The translations under genes were made by a program, and so were the position numbers. Of a stretch of 44,709 bases of DNA, positions 32,339 to 39,557 are shown piece after piece. The stretch's first letter is position 1. Each line of letters opens with the position of its first letter. This DNA is from Kitasatospora sp. MBT63 (GTDB lineage: Bacteria > Actinomycetota > Actinomycetes > Streptomycetales > Streptomycetaceae). Where the stretch lies: the NCBI RefSeq assembly GCF_000710465.2, contig NZ_JAIZ01000627.1, positions 19,850 to 64,558 of the forward strand. The letters are read 5' to 3'. The notes beneath the pieces are model-generated. The model was given only the letters and a program-made list of their open reading frames with translations. It had not been told where the DNA came from and searched no databases.

Positions 32339-33307
32339 GTGGACGGACCGATCGTCGTCGGGTTCGACGGATCGCCGGAGAGCCTGGCCGCTGCCGACTG
32401 GGCGGCCCGCGAGGCCCTGCGGTGCCGGCTGCCCCTGCAATTGACGCAGGCCTGGCCGTGGACGCAGCCGTACGTCCTCGGGAGCGAGGAGGCGGAGCGG
32501 TGGGGCCGGCAGCGGCTGGCCGAGAAGGCGGCCGAACTGCGGACGGCGCTGCCGGGGCTCGAGGTGAGCGCCGTCCATCTGCCGGACAGCGCACCCGCCG
32601 TGTTGGAGGCCGCCGGGAGGAGTGCCGCGATGCTGGTTCTCGGCTCGCGCGGCCTCGGCCCGTTCCGGGGGTTCCTGATCGGCTCGGTGAGCCAGGAAGT
32701 GCTCGGCCGGGCCGGCTGCCCGGTGGTGCTGGTGCGCGCGGACGACGCCGCGCCGGCCGAGCACCTCCCGGCGGCCGGCGGGGGCCCTTCGACCGTGACC
32801 CCGCTGCGGGAGGTCGTCCTCGGGCTGGACCTCCGGCACCGCTGCGACGGGCTGGTGGCCTTCGCCTTCCGGAGCGCCGCACTGCGGTCGGCGCCGCTGC
32901 GGGTCGTGCACGCCTGGGCTCCGCCGCACGGCAGCGAGTACCTGGCCGCTGCGGCGGCCCGCTCCCTGGGGAGGGACCTGTCCGCGGTCGAACACCGGTC
33001 ACTCGCTGACGCCCTGGAACCAGGACGGGAACGGTTCCCGCAGGTGGACGTGGTCGAGGAGGTGACCCCGGGCAGCGCCGCCCCCACGCTCCTGGCGGCG
33101 GCCGCGCAGGCCGGGTTGCTGGTGATCGGCCGCCGCACCCGGCACGCGGCGGCCGGCCCGCGCCTCGGACCGGTGGCGCACGCCGCGATCCACCACGCGC
33201 CCTGCCCCATCGCCGTCGTCCCGTACCGGGAAGCCCCTGACGCTGTCGACAGAGCGGTGTCGGGCGGGCAGGGGACGGACCTGACCGGACCCCCGAGAGG
33301 TGAGTGA
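32339..33307 (+). CDS. Universal stress protein, tandem UspA with degenerate second domain
   Basis: A 322-residue tandem USP. Domain 1 (about 1-138) is canonical: DGPIVVGFDGSPESLAAADW and LVLGSRGLGPFRGFLIGSVS. Domain 2 (about 158-300) has REVVLGLDLRHRCDGLVAFA and VIGRRTRHAAAGPRLGPVAH, losing the G-2x-G arrangement. Only the first half therefore looks ATP-competent, the reverse of the 22947-23825 protein. GTG start at 32339 with CGGAGG upstream. A Gly/Thr-rich tail of about 20 residues follows domain 2. Confidence 0.92.
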   Translation: MDGPIVVGFDGSPESLAAADWAAREALRCRLPLQLTQAWPWTQPYVLGSEEAERWGRQRLAEKAAELRTALPGLEVSAVHLPDSAPAVLEAAGRSAAMLVLGSRGLGPFRGFLIGSVSQEVLGRAGCPVVLVRADDAAPAEHLPAAGGGPSTVTPLREVVLGLDLRHRCDGLVAFAFRSAALRSAPLRVVHAWAPPHGSEYLAAAAARSLGRDLSAVEHRSLADALEPGRERFPQVDVVEEVTPGSAAPTLLAAAAQAGLLVIGRRTRHAAAGPRLGPVAHAAIHHAPCPIAVVPYREAPDAVDRAVSGGQGTDLTGPPRGE

Positions 33308-33309
33308 TC

Positions 33310-33998
33310 GTGCAGGCGGTGATCGTGTACGAGAGCGTGTACGGCAACACCCGAGCCGTGGCCGAGGCGATCGTCGACGGCCTGCGGGGTGCCCGGCCGG
33401 ACGCCGTGTGAGCTGCGTTCCAGTGGCCGGGGCGGGGCCGGACGTCACCGGCGATTCCGACCTCCTCGTGGTCGGCGGGCCCACCCATGTGTACGGGATG
33501 AGCTCGGGGCCGAGCCGAAGGTTGGCCCGGTTCGCCGCCGCCGGGGTACCCGGAGAGGGCGAGCCGCAGCCACCCGGCCCGGAGGCCGACGCCGGCCCCG
33601 GGCTGCGCTCCTGGTTCCGCTCGCTCCCGGCGGCCCCGCCGGGCACCCGCGCGGCGGCCTTCGACACCCGTGCGGACATGCTGGTCAGCGGTGGGGCCGC
33701 CCAGGGGATCGCCCGCAGGCTGACGCGCCACCGCTACGACCTGGTGGCCGAACTCAGCACGCTGCGCACGCTGGTGGCGTCCGGACTCGGGGTGGCCGTG
33801 GTGCCGAGCACGGGCGACGAAGCCACCCACGAAGGCCGCGCCGTGCGGGTGCCACTGGCGGATCCGGGGGCGCACCGGACGATCGGTGTGGTGGTGCCGG
33901 CACAGGGGCCACGAGCCGCCGTGGTGGCGCGGTTCTACGCGTACGTCCGCTCCACGGCCCGACCCCGGCCGGGCAGGTCTGCTGACCATCACCTGTGA
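33310..33998 (+). pseudogene. Frameshifted flavodoxin joined to a LysR-type C-terminal fragment
   Basis: GTG at 33310 begins a flavodoxin (MQAVIVYESVYGNTRAVAEA) that meets a TGA at 33409-33411. The family sequence resumes one frame over immediately after (GDSDLLVVGGPTHVYGMSSG, then GPGLRSWFRSLPAAPPGTRA, AAQGIARRLTRHRYDLVAE), consistent with a one-base indel near 33406. At about 33750 the flavodoxin tail (normally PESFLV) is replaced without a frame break by ELSTLRTLVASGLGVAVVP...VRVPLADPGAHRTIGVVV, the C-terminal part of a LysR effector domain, which runs to the stop at 33998. No LysR DNA-binding domain is nearby. This is a chimeric remnant left by a deletion. Expression of the second half as a new protein (GTG at 33300 frame) cannot be excluded. 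Confidence 0.8.
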
Positions 33999-34025
33999 CC
34001 TGCGACGATACGTTCCGAGCATGGC

Positions 34026-34421
34026 GTGCTGGTCCTCTCGGCCGAGGAGCACCTGGTGTGCACCGCACGGCACTACGTCTCGGCCGTACTGGCGGGCTGG
34101 GGCGTCGCCGACGGCGCCCGGGACGCGGCCGTCCTGATCGTTGGTGAACTTGCCGCCAACGCCGCCGCGTACGGCGGGGCGCGGATGTCGGTGAGCCTGT
34201 CCCTGTGCGAGCGGGCGCTGTGCGTCGAGGTGTCGGACTTCGGCGCCGTCCCGCCCGCGCGCGCGTGCCGCCGCCCTCCCCGCGAGGAGGGCGAGCACGG
34301 GCGCGGGCTGGCCATCGTGCACCACCTCGCGGACTGGGTCGAGACCACTGCGGCGAGCCGCCGCTGCACCGTCCGGGCGGGCCTCGACCTCACCTGCGAG
34401 TCCACCTCGAAGGAGACCTGA
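34026..34421 (+). CDS. Anti-sigma-factor-type ATP-binding protein (RsbW/HATPase_c_2)
   Basis: A 131-residue single-domain GHKL ATPase of the kind streptomycetes encode in large numbers. The N-box is VGELAANAAAYGG (about 40-52) and the G-box GEHGRGLAIVHHLADWV (about 88-104). Family members bind sigma factors or anti-anti-sigma factors and may phosphorylate the latter on Ser. No partner STAS protein is adjacent. I take the GTG at 34026; no strong ribosome binding site is seen, and an ATG at 34021 is in another frame. Sigma-factor target unknown. Confidence 0.82.
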   Translation: MLVLSAEEHLVCTARHYVSAVLAGWGVADGARDAAVLIVGELAANAAAYGGARMSVSLSLCERALCVEVSDFGAVPPARACRRPPREEGEHGRGLAIVHHLADWVETTAASRRCTVRAGLDLTCESTSKET

Positions 34422-34561
34422 CGGTCCTCGACCCGCGCCACGCCCGCTGCTGGCTCGGCCGCCTCGGGGCCCTTCCCTCGTACCGGCCCACCCGTCCGGG
34501 CCACAGGGCCTCGGCCCCGGACCGGGCCTTCGCAGCTACGCCCTCGGCATCCTGCGCGAGG

Positions 34562-34750
34562 TCAGGCTCGCACGGAGCTGATGCTGTCGTTCCAGTCGAA
34601 GCCCTGCTCCGGCCCGTAGTTCACGTCGCCGGTCCGGCTCGGAGCCGGTCGCAGCGAGCGGAACCGGGTGCGGCCGAGTGCGCCGTCCTGGAACGTATGA
34701 CCGCGGAAGCCTGCGTCCTCGTAGATCTTCCATTGCTGAGGAGTGATCAC
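34562..34750 (-). CDS. Small beta/gamma-crystallin-like ORF (possible fragment)
   Basis: A 62-codon frame starting with GTG at 34750. It reads QQWKIYEDAGFRGHTFQDGA near the start and ends GFDWNDSISSVRA. A Y....F.G pattern followed by an NDxxSS-type segment (NDSISS) is the signature of a beta/gamma-crystallin Greek-key unit, which binds Ca2+. Only one motif is present and no signal peptide or ribosome binding site is visible. It may be a degraded piece of a larger secreted protein or a genuine mini-protein. Codon bias is acceptable but the length is short. Confidence 0.4.
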   Translation of the reverse strand: MITPQQWKIYEDAGFRGHTFQDGALGRTRFRSLRPAPSRTGDVNYGPEQGFDWNDSISSVRA

Positions 34751-34954
34751 TCGATCAACGCGCAGCGTGACGAACCGTCACGCGCACCTGCCCCTGACGC
34801 TCGAGCACTTCACAACGGGACACCGAGCAGCAGCAGGAGCGGGCCCGATCCCCGCCCAGCTGCCGCACCTGGCGCGCCGCACCCCGACGCCCGGGCCCGA
34901 TGTCCGCCGAACGCGGCATCGGGTTTCCGGACACACGGGGTGGCGCCCACCTGG

Positions 34955-35629
34955 TCAGCGGACCGGGTGCAGGGCGGCGGTGTCGTCCGTGGGAACGTCG
35001 AGGCGGCTGGTCACGTCGATGACACCGTCCACGCTCCGGCACAGCCGTTCGACCACCGACACCAGGGCGCGGTTCTCGACCGTGCCGCTCAGGGTGACCC
35101 GGCCCTCGTCGACCCGGACGTCGACGCTGCCCGGGGCGAGCCCCAGGGTGCGGTCGAGGATCTCGTAGGTGATCTCCTCGTTGATGGCCCGGTCCTGGCG
35201 GAGGAAGACGCGCAGCAGGTCGCTCCGGCTGACGATGCCGACCAGGCGTCCGGCCTCGTCGACGACGGGCAGCCGCTTGAGGCGGTCGCGCTGCATCAGG
35301 CGGGCGGCCTCGACCACGGTCCACTCGGGCCGGGCGCAGACCGCCGGGCTGGTCATGAGGCCTTCGGCGGTGGCGGCGCGGCTTCGTGTGTGTTGGTCGG
35401 GGGACAGCTGCGGGGTGAGCAGGAGCCCGGCGGGGTCCTCCTGGGCGGCTTCGTTGAGCAGCAGGTCGGCCTCGGAGACCAGGCCGATCGGCCGCTCCTC
35501 GTGGTCCAGGACGGGCACGGAGGTGATGTCGTGTTCGGCGAGCAGGCGGGCGATCTCCTTGAAGCCGGTGTCGGGCCGGACGGGCACGACGGCCCGGGTC
35601 ATCAGCTGTCCCACGATGCGGTGTCGCAT
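34955..35629 (-). CDS. CBS-CBS-BON domain protein
   Basis: A 224-residue protein of the same subgroup as those at 12854 and 29344: CBS1 (about 7-60, ITSVPVLDHEERPIGLVSEADLL), CBS2 (about 90-142, [30 protein letters not shown]) and a BON domain (about 150-212, VDVRVDEGRVTLSGTVENRA). ATG at 35629 with GAGTGAG about 7 nt upstream. It follows the USP gene by 55 nt on the same strand and is probably cotranscribed from the promoter at 36163-36206. Confidence 0.9.
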   Translation of the reverse strand: MRHRIVGQLMTRAVVPVRPDTGFKEIARLLAEHDITSVPVLDHEERPIGLVSEADLLLNEAAQEDPAGLLLTPQLSPDQHTRSRAATAEGLMTSPAVCARPEWTVVEAARLMQRDRLKRLPVVDEAGRLVGIVSRSDLLRVFLRQDRAINEEITYEILDRTLGLAPGSVDVRVDEGRVTLSGTVENRALVSVVERLCRSVDGVIDVTSRLDVPTDDTAALHPVR

Positions 35630-35684
35630 GGTCGGCTCACTCCTTGTCTGGTGCCGGCGGCCTCAGGGCCGCGTGGTCGGGTCT

Positions 35685-36131
35685 TCAGGTCGTCGAGTGG
35701 CGGACCACGACGACGGGGCACGGTGCGTGCTGCACGCAGTGGCCGCTGACGGAGCCCAGCAGTGCGCCGACGAAGCCGCCGTGGCCTCGGCTGCCGACTA
35801 CCAGGAGGTCGGCGCCCTGAGCTGCCTCCAGCAGGCAGGCCACGGTTCCGCTCAGCACCACCCGGGGGTGGATCTCGACCGGACAGTTCGGGCCGGTCAC
35901 CTGCGTGATGGCGTCGTCGAGCACCTTGCGGGCGATGCCTGCGATGTCCTCGGTGGCATCGATCGGCACTGTCCATCCGGTGGACACCGGGTACTGCCAG
36001 GCGGTGATCGCCTCGATGACGGCGCCGCGGGTGCGGGCCTGGTCGACGGCCCAGCACAGCGCGTCGAGCGAGGACGGCGATCCGTCCACGCCGACGACGA
36101 TCCGCCGCTGGGGTTCGTTCTGCGCAGTCAC
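35685..36131 (-). CDS. Universal stress protein, single UspA domain
   Basis: A 148-residue USP: RRIVVGVDGSPSSLDALCWA at the N-terminus, ATP loop LLVVGSRGHGGFVGALLGSV and C-terminal HCVQHAPCPVVVVRH. GTG at 36131 is preceded by AGGGAGAAG; the open frame extends 12 codons upstream without a better site. First gene of a USP/CBS-BON transcript. The USP remnant at 30131-30193 matches its C-terminus most closely, suggesting a past duplication. Confidence 0.92.
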   Translation of the reverse strand: MTAQNEPQRRIVVGVDGSPSSLDALCWAVDQARTRGAVIEAITAWQYPVSTGWTVPIDATEDIAGIARKVLDDAITQVTGPNCPVEIHPRVVLSGTVACLLEAAQGADLLVVGSRGHGGFVGALLGSVSGHCVQHAPCPVVVVRHSTT

Positions 36132-36162
36132 GATTCTTCTCCCTGTCGTTGTGGTCGTCTCC

Positions 36163-36206
36163 ACCATCGGTCGGCCGGCACGTGGTGGCGAAGGGCCGAG
36201 GGGGCC
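36163..36206 (-). promoter_or_regulatory. Candidate OsdR/DosR-type box and -10 for the USP/CBS-BON unit
   Basis: Reverse-strand box GGCCCCCTCGGCCC (36193-36206; left half degenerate, right half intact), 24 nt, GATGGT (36163-36168). Leader to the GTG at 36131 about 25 nt. Confidence 0.52.
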
Positions 36207-36225
36207 GTCGTGCCGGGACCTTCAG

Positions 36226-36255
36226 CCCCGGTGCGGCGCGATTGCCGCACCGGGG
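36226..36255. repeat. Perfect 12-bp inverted repeat in a divergent promoter region
   Basis: CCCCGGTGCGGC (36226-36237) and GCCGCACCGGGG (36244-36255) flank a 6-nt loop (GCGATT). It is the strongest hairpin in the window but lies between two divergent genes, not after a stop. It could be an insulator-type terminator or an operator for another regulator. Confidence 0.8.
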
Positions 36256-36257
36256 AC

Positions 36258-36271
36258 CGACAGGCCTGTCG
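36258..36271. repeat. 14-bp perfect palindrome CGACAGGCCTGTCG
   Basis: A perfect palindrome 2 nt beyond the 36226-36255 hairpin and 5 nt before a DosR-like box. Its sequence is unlike the island's recurrent operator, so a different dimeric protein could bind it. Confidence 0.6.
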
Positions 36272-36276
36272 AACGG

Positions 36277-36290
36277 GGGCCATGAGTCCC
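36277..36290 (+). promoter_or_regulatory. DosR-like box upstream of the ABC transporter
   Basis: GGGCCATGAGTCCC resembles the mycobacterial DosR consensus GGGACTnnAGTCCC (its right half is AGTCCC) more than the local palindrome. It ends 82 nt before the ATG at 36373, as at other island promoters. GCAGTT (36315-36320) lies at 24 nt but lacks the second-position A. Confidence 0.4.
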
Positions 36291-36372
36291 TGTCACCGCT
36301 GCGGCCGGTGCGCTGCAGTTGGTGCGCGGGACCAAGCCTCCACCGAGGCGGCCGCGGCCCAGGGAGGCACGC

Positions 36373-37302
36373 ATGGAGCGCGAGGGGCCGGCCATCGAGC
36401 TGGCCGGACTGAGCAAGTACTACGGCCGCAAGGCGGGTGTGGACCACCTCGACCTCACCGTGCGGCGGGGTGAGATCTTCGGGTTCCTGGGCCCCAACGG
36501 CGCCGGGAAGACCACGACCATCCGCTGCCTGGTGGGTCTGCTGCGGCCGAACACCGGACGGATCCGGCTACTGGGGCTGGACCCGGTCGCCGACCACCGG
36601 CGCTTGGCCCCGCGGATCGGGTACCTGCCGGGAGAGCTTCGTCTGTACCCGGAGCTGACCGGTGCTCAGACACTACGGCTGCTCGGGGATCTTCAGCGCG
36701 CCGCGACATCCCGGCGTGCGGAGCTGTGCGAGCGGCTCGGGCTGTCGTCCGCCGATCTGGCCCGGCCGGTTCGGGAGTATTCGCGCGGTATGAAGCAGAA
36801 GCTGGGCCTGGTCCAGGCGCTCCAGCACGATCCCGAACTGGTGGTGCTGGACGAGCCCACCGAAGGCCTGGACCCGCTGGTCCAGGAGGTCTTCTTCGCA
36901 CTGCTGGAAGAGGCCACGCACGCGGGACGTACGGTCCTGCTGTCGAGCCACGTACTGCCGGAGGTACAGCGGGCCTGCGGCCGGGTGGCGCTGGTGCGGG
37001 CGGGGCGGCTGGTCGCAGTACGGTCGGTGTCCACTCTGCGGGAGGAGCGCGCCAGGCGGGTGCGGCTGGTCCTGGCCGACGGCCGGGGTGCCCGCGGTCT
37101 CGGGCTGGCGGAGCACTGGTCACCGCGCTGGCACGGGGACGAGGTCCGTCTGCTCGTCCCGCCGGCGGAGCTGGTCGCGGGACTGCGCGAGGTCCTGGCT
37201 GTGCTGCCGGTGGCGGACCTGTCGGTGGAGGAGGCCGGGCTGGACGAGGCGTTCCTCGACCTGTACCGGCAGGACGTCGAAGCAGCGGAGGTACGGTCAT
37301 GA
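36373..37302 (+). CDS. ABC transporter ATP-binding protein
   Basis: A 309-residue ATPase: Walker A GPNGAGKTTT (40-49), signature YSRGMKQKLGL (about 137-147), Walker B LVVLDEPTEGLDP (about 157-169) and H-loop LLSSHVLPE. The C-terminal extension (about 220-309) with LSVEEAGLDEAFLDLYR is typical of DrrA/NatA-like exporters. ATG at 36373 follows AGGGAGG; 18 extra upstream codons are open but lack a site. Its stop overlaps the permease start (ATGA). Substrate unknown. Confidence 0.93.
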   Translation: MEREGPAIELAGLSKYYGRKAGVDHLDLTVRRGEIFGFLGPNGAGKTTTIRCLVGLLRPNTGRIRLLGLDPVADHRRLAPRIGYLPGELRLYPELTGAQTLRLLGDLQRAATSRRAELCERLGLSSADLARPVREYSRGMKQKLGLVQALQHDPELVVLDEPTEGLDPLVQEVFFALLEEATHAGRTVLLSSHVLPEVQRACGRVALVRAGRLVAVRSVSTLREERARRVRLVLADGRGARGLGLAEHWSPRWHGDEVRLLVPPAELVAGLREVLAVLPVADLSVEEAGLDEAFLDLYRQDVEAAEVRS

Positions 37303-38120
37303 GGGCCCGGTTCCCCTTGTTCTGGCTGGCTCTGCACCGGCGCCGCAGGATGCTGGCATTCCTTGCAGCGGGCATGGTCGTCTTCGAGGCGCTGATCGTG
37401 GCCGTCATCCGGGCGGTGCCGCCGACCCAGCTGTTCGCCGGGACCGGCCCGACCGGACCCGACGCGTTGAAGGCGTTCTCCGGATCGACCGGTGACGTCT
37501 CCATCGCCAGCTACCCCGGTCTGCTCGGGGCCGGTCTGGTGCACCCGTTCTGGATCGCCATGCAACTGACGGCGATCGGCTCGCTCGCGGCGGCGGCAGT
37601 CGCGGCGGACGTCGAGTCCGGCACCGTCGAGCTGCTGATGGTCCGCCCGGTCTCCCGCCTGCGACTGCTCGCCGAACGGGCCGCCGCCGTGGTCGCGGCC
37701 TCACTGGCACTCAACGTCGCCGCCACGCTGGCGGTCGCCGGCGGCGTGGCCCTCTCCCCCGCCCTCCACCACGCGGTCCCTCTGCGCGGCGTGCTCGCCG
37801 CCGGCCTGGCGGGGTGTGCGTTCACGCTCTGCCTGTCCGGTCCGGCCCTGGCCGTCTCAGCTGCTGCCCGCCACCGGGCCCAGGTGATCGGCGCCACCAT
37901 CGCGTTCGGCGCCGTCGGCTTCGCCGTCAACTTCATCGCCATGGCGTGGCACCCGGCCGCGCCACTGCGATACCTGAGCCCGCTCCACTACTACACGCCA
38001 GGTGACGCACTCGCCCACGGAACGATCCCCTGGGGCCCGTTCGCCGCCCTGGTGGCCGTCGGGTTCGCCGGGATCGCCGCCGCGGTCCCTCTGCTGCTGC
38101 GCCGGGACCTGGCTCCCTGA
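37299..38120 (+). CDS. ABC-2 type transporter permease
   Basis: A 273-residue membrane protein with about six helices (roughly 18-38, 78-101, 127-152, 160-184, 195-215, 240-262). It has the cytosolic segment ADVESGTVELLMVRPVSRLRLLAERA characteristic of ABC-2 permeases (the ESGT..LL..P.SR.R motif). It is translationally coupled to the ATPase and forms a two-component exporter with it. The cargo cannot be predicted from sequence. Confidence 0.9.
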   Translation: MRARFPLFWLALHRRRRMLAFLAAGMVVFEALIVAVIRAVPPTQLFAGTGPTGPDALKAFSGSTGDVSIASYPGLLGAGLVHPFWIAMQLTAIGSLAAAAVAADVESGTVELLMVRPVSRLRLLAERAAAVVAASLALNVAATLAVAGGVALSPALHHAVPLRGVLAAGLAGCAFTLCLSGPALAVSAAARHRAQVIGATIAFGAVGFAVNFIAMAWHPAAPLRYLSPLHYYTPGDALAHGTIPWGPFAALVAVGFAGIAAAVPLLLRRDLAP

Positions 38121-38442
38121 GCACCACACCGCCCGCGGCCGCAACGGCTTCGGGCCGCCCTGAGGTGTTCGACCGAAGTATCGCCGGCTCCTCCTGGCTG
38201 CTCACCCATCGTGATCAACCGCCGGCCGGTCCACCGGCAGTCCGAGGACGTGTCCGTCCGGTGGGGCTCTGTCCTCCTCCCTCCTCGGCCTCGACCGGCA
38301 GCCCCCGTCCGTCCCCAAGGGCCGGCACGGCCCGCACGTCGGGGACGGGCCGCCGCTGGGCCGCCGTCCCGCTCGTGCGTGCCCGCCCCTGGCTCGCTGC
38401 CCCCCACCGCACCCGCACCGCCGTGGTCGGCCGCGACACGAT

Positions 38443-38463
38443 CGCCGTCGGCCACGGCGTTTT
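38443..38463 (+). terminator. Terminator-like hairpin with short T-run
   Basis: CGCCGT (38443-38448) pairs with ACGGCG (38454-38459) across a 5-nt loop and is followed by TTTT (38460-38463). It is in the right orientation to end ABC-transporter transcripts, though 320 nt downstream of the permease stop. Confidence 0.45.
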
Positions 38464-38641
38464 GCGTTGCTCGGGTCCCGGCCGCTGTCCCGCAACCATG
38501 ACCCCGGTTCCGAACCGGCCGGGGAGGCGCGTCACGGACTGCCCTCGTCGTCGTCCGAAATCACGTGTCCGGAGCCCGGCGCCACGTCGCCGATCCGTCA
38601 GTGGCACGCGGCGCGGGCACGACGAAGCTTCCCGGTCGGTC

Positions 38642-38661
38642 GACGAGCCGCGAAGCTCGTC
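38642..38661 (-). terminator. Hairpin downstream of pflA
   Basis: GACGAGC (38642-38648) and GCTCGTC (38655-38661) are perfect arms with a 6-nt loop, 30 nt beyond the pflA stop on the reverse strand. Probable end of the adhE-pflB-pflA transcript; no T-tract. Confidence 0.5.
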
Positions 38662-38691
38662 CGTACCGGGGAGCAGACGGGACAGGCGTGA

Positions 38692-39477
38692 TCAGACGGC
38701 GTGCAACCCGTGGGCGGCGAACACCGCGCGAGCCGCGGCCTCCTGGTCGCGGGTCGGGGTCGGCGTGTCGGCGAGGGTGAACTCCAGGCCCAGCGCGCGC
38801 CATTTGGCGGTGCCGAGCCTGTGGAAGGGCAGCACGTCGACCCGGGCGACGTTGCCGAGGGATGCGGCGAAGGCGGCGACGCCCTCGATGTTCTCGGGAA
38901 GGTCGGTGAGCCCCGGGACGAGCACGAAGCGGACCCAGACCTCGGTGCCGAGGCCGGCCAGGCGGCGGGCGAAGTCCAGGGTGGGAGCGAGTCGCTGCCC
39001 GGTCAGGTGCCGGTACAGCGCGCGGTCCCAGGACTTGATGTCGAGCAGGACGAGGTCGGTGTCGGCGAGCAGCGCGTCGGTGGCGCGGGAACCGAGGAAG
39101 CCGGAGGTGTCCAGGGCGGTGTGCAGGCCGAGTTCGTGCTTGAAGCGGTGCAGCAATTCGCCGGTCAGATTCGGCTGGAGCAGCGGCTCGCCGCCGCTGA
39201 TCGTCGCTCCGCCACCAGAGGCGCGGATGAACGCGGTGTACTTGGCGGCCTCCTGGACGATGTCGTCGGCAGTGGCGCGCCGGCCGTCGCGCAGGTGCCA
39301 CGTGTCGGGGTTGTGGCAGTAGAGGCAGCGCAGCGGGCAGCCGGCGAGGAAGGCGACGAAGCGCGTCCCCGGGCCGTCGACGCCGGTCGACAGGTCCCAG
39401 GAGTGCAGCATGCCGGTCACCGGGCAGGACGGGGGTGCGGCTTCGCCGGCCGAGGCGGCGACGGTGGTTTCGGTCAT
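38692..39477 (-). CDS. pflA: Pyruvate formate-lyase activating enzyme (radical SAM)
   Basis: A 261-residue radical SAM enzyme that installs the glycyl radical on PflB. The cluster motif is FLAGCPLRCLYCHNPD (Cys47, Cys51, Cys54: CxxxCxxC). GGGATISGGEPLLQ (about 88-101) is the SAM-binding GGE region, and LDIKSWD and RFVLVPGLTD follow as in PflA proteins. ATG at 39477 with AAGGAG 9 nt upstream. It is the last gene of the operon, 80 nt after pflB. Reduction of its cluster would need a flavodoxin or ferredoxin; one intact flavodoxin-domain protein is encoded at 21535. Confidence 0.94.
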   Translation of the reverse strand: MTETTVAASAGEAAPPSCPVTGMLHSWDLSTGVDGPGTRFVAFLAGCPLRCLYCHNPDTWHLRDGRRATADDIVQEAAKYTAFIRASGGGATISGGEPLLQPNLTGELLHRFKHELGLHTALDTSGFLGSRATDALLADTDLVLLDIKSWDRALYRHLTGQRLAPTLDFARRLAGLGTEVWVRFVLVPGLTDLPENIEGVAAFAASLGNVARVDVLPFHRLGTAKWRALGLEFTLADTPTPTRDQEAAARAVFAAHGLHAV

Positions 39478-39557
39478 TCCGGTTCTCCTTGCACAGAGGC
39501 GCGGGGCCGACGCCCGTGGTCAGGGAGGGCGTCGGCACCGCGTGCGGGTGGGCGCTG

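Larger units (their letters stand above)
38121..38691. other. Gene-free convergent intergenic region
   Basis: These 571 bp lie between the ABC permease stop and the pflA stop. No frame shows a recognisable protein or a ribosome binding site. The stretch contains several inverted repeats: GGGCCGGCACGGCCC (38319-38333), GGGACGG/CCGTCCC (38342-38370) and the two terminator candidates listed separately. It may be decayed coding DNA. Confidence 0.6.

Noticed and set aside
33400..33430. Programmed frameshift in the flavodoxin gene
   Set aside because: No slippery heptamer or downstream structure is evident, and the C-terminus has been replaced by a LysR fragment, so mutational decay fits better.
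38319..38333. GGGCCGGCACGGCCC as an additional operator
   Set aside because: The centre is 3 nt instead of 2 and no gene start lies downstream in either direction; a terminator or chance GC palindrome is more likely.
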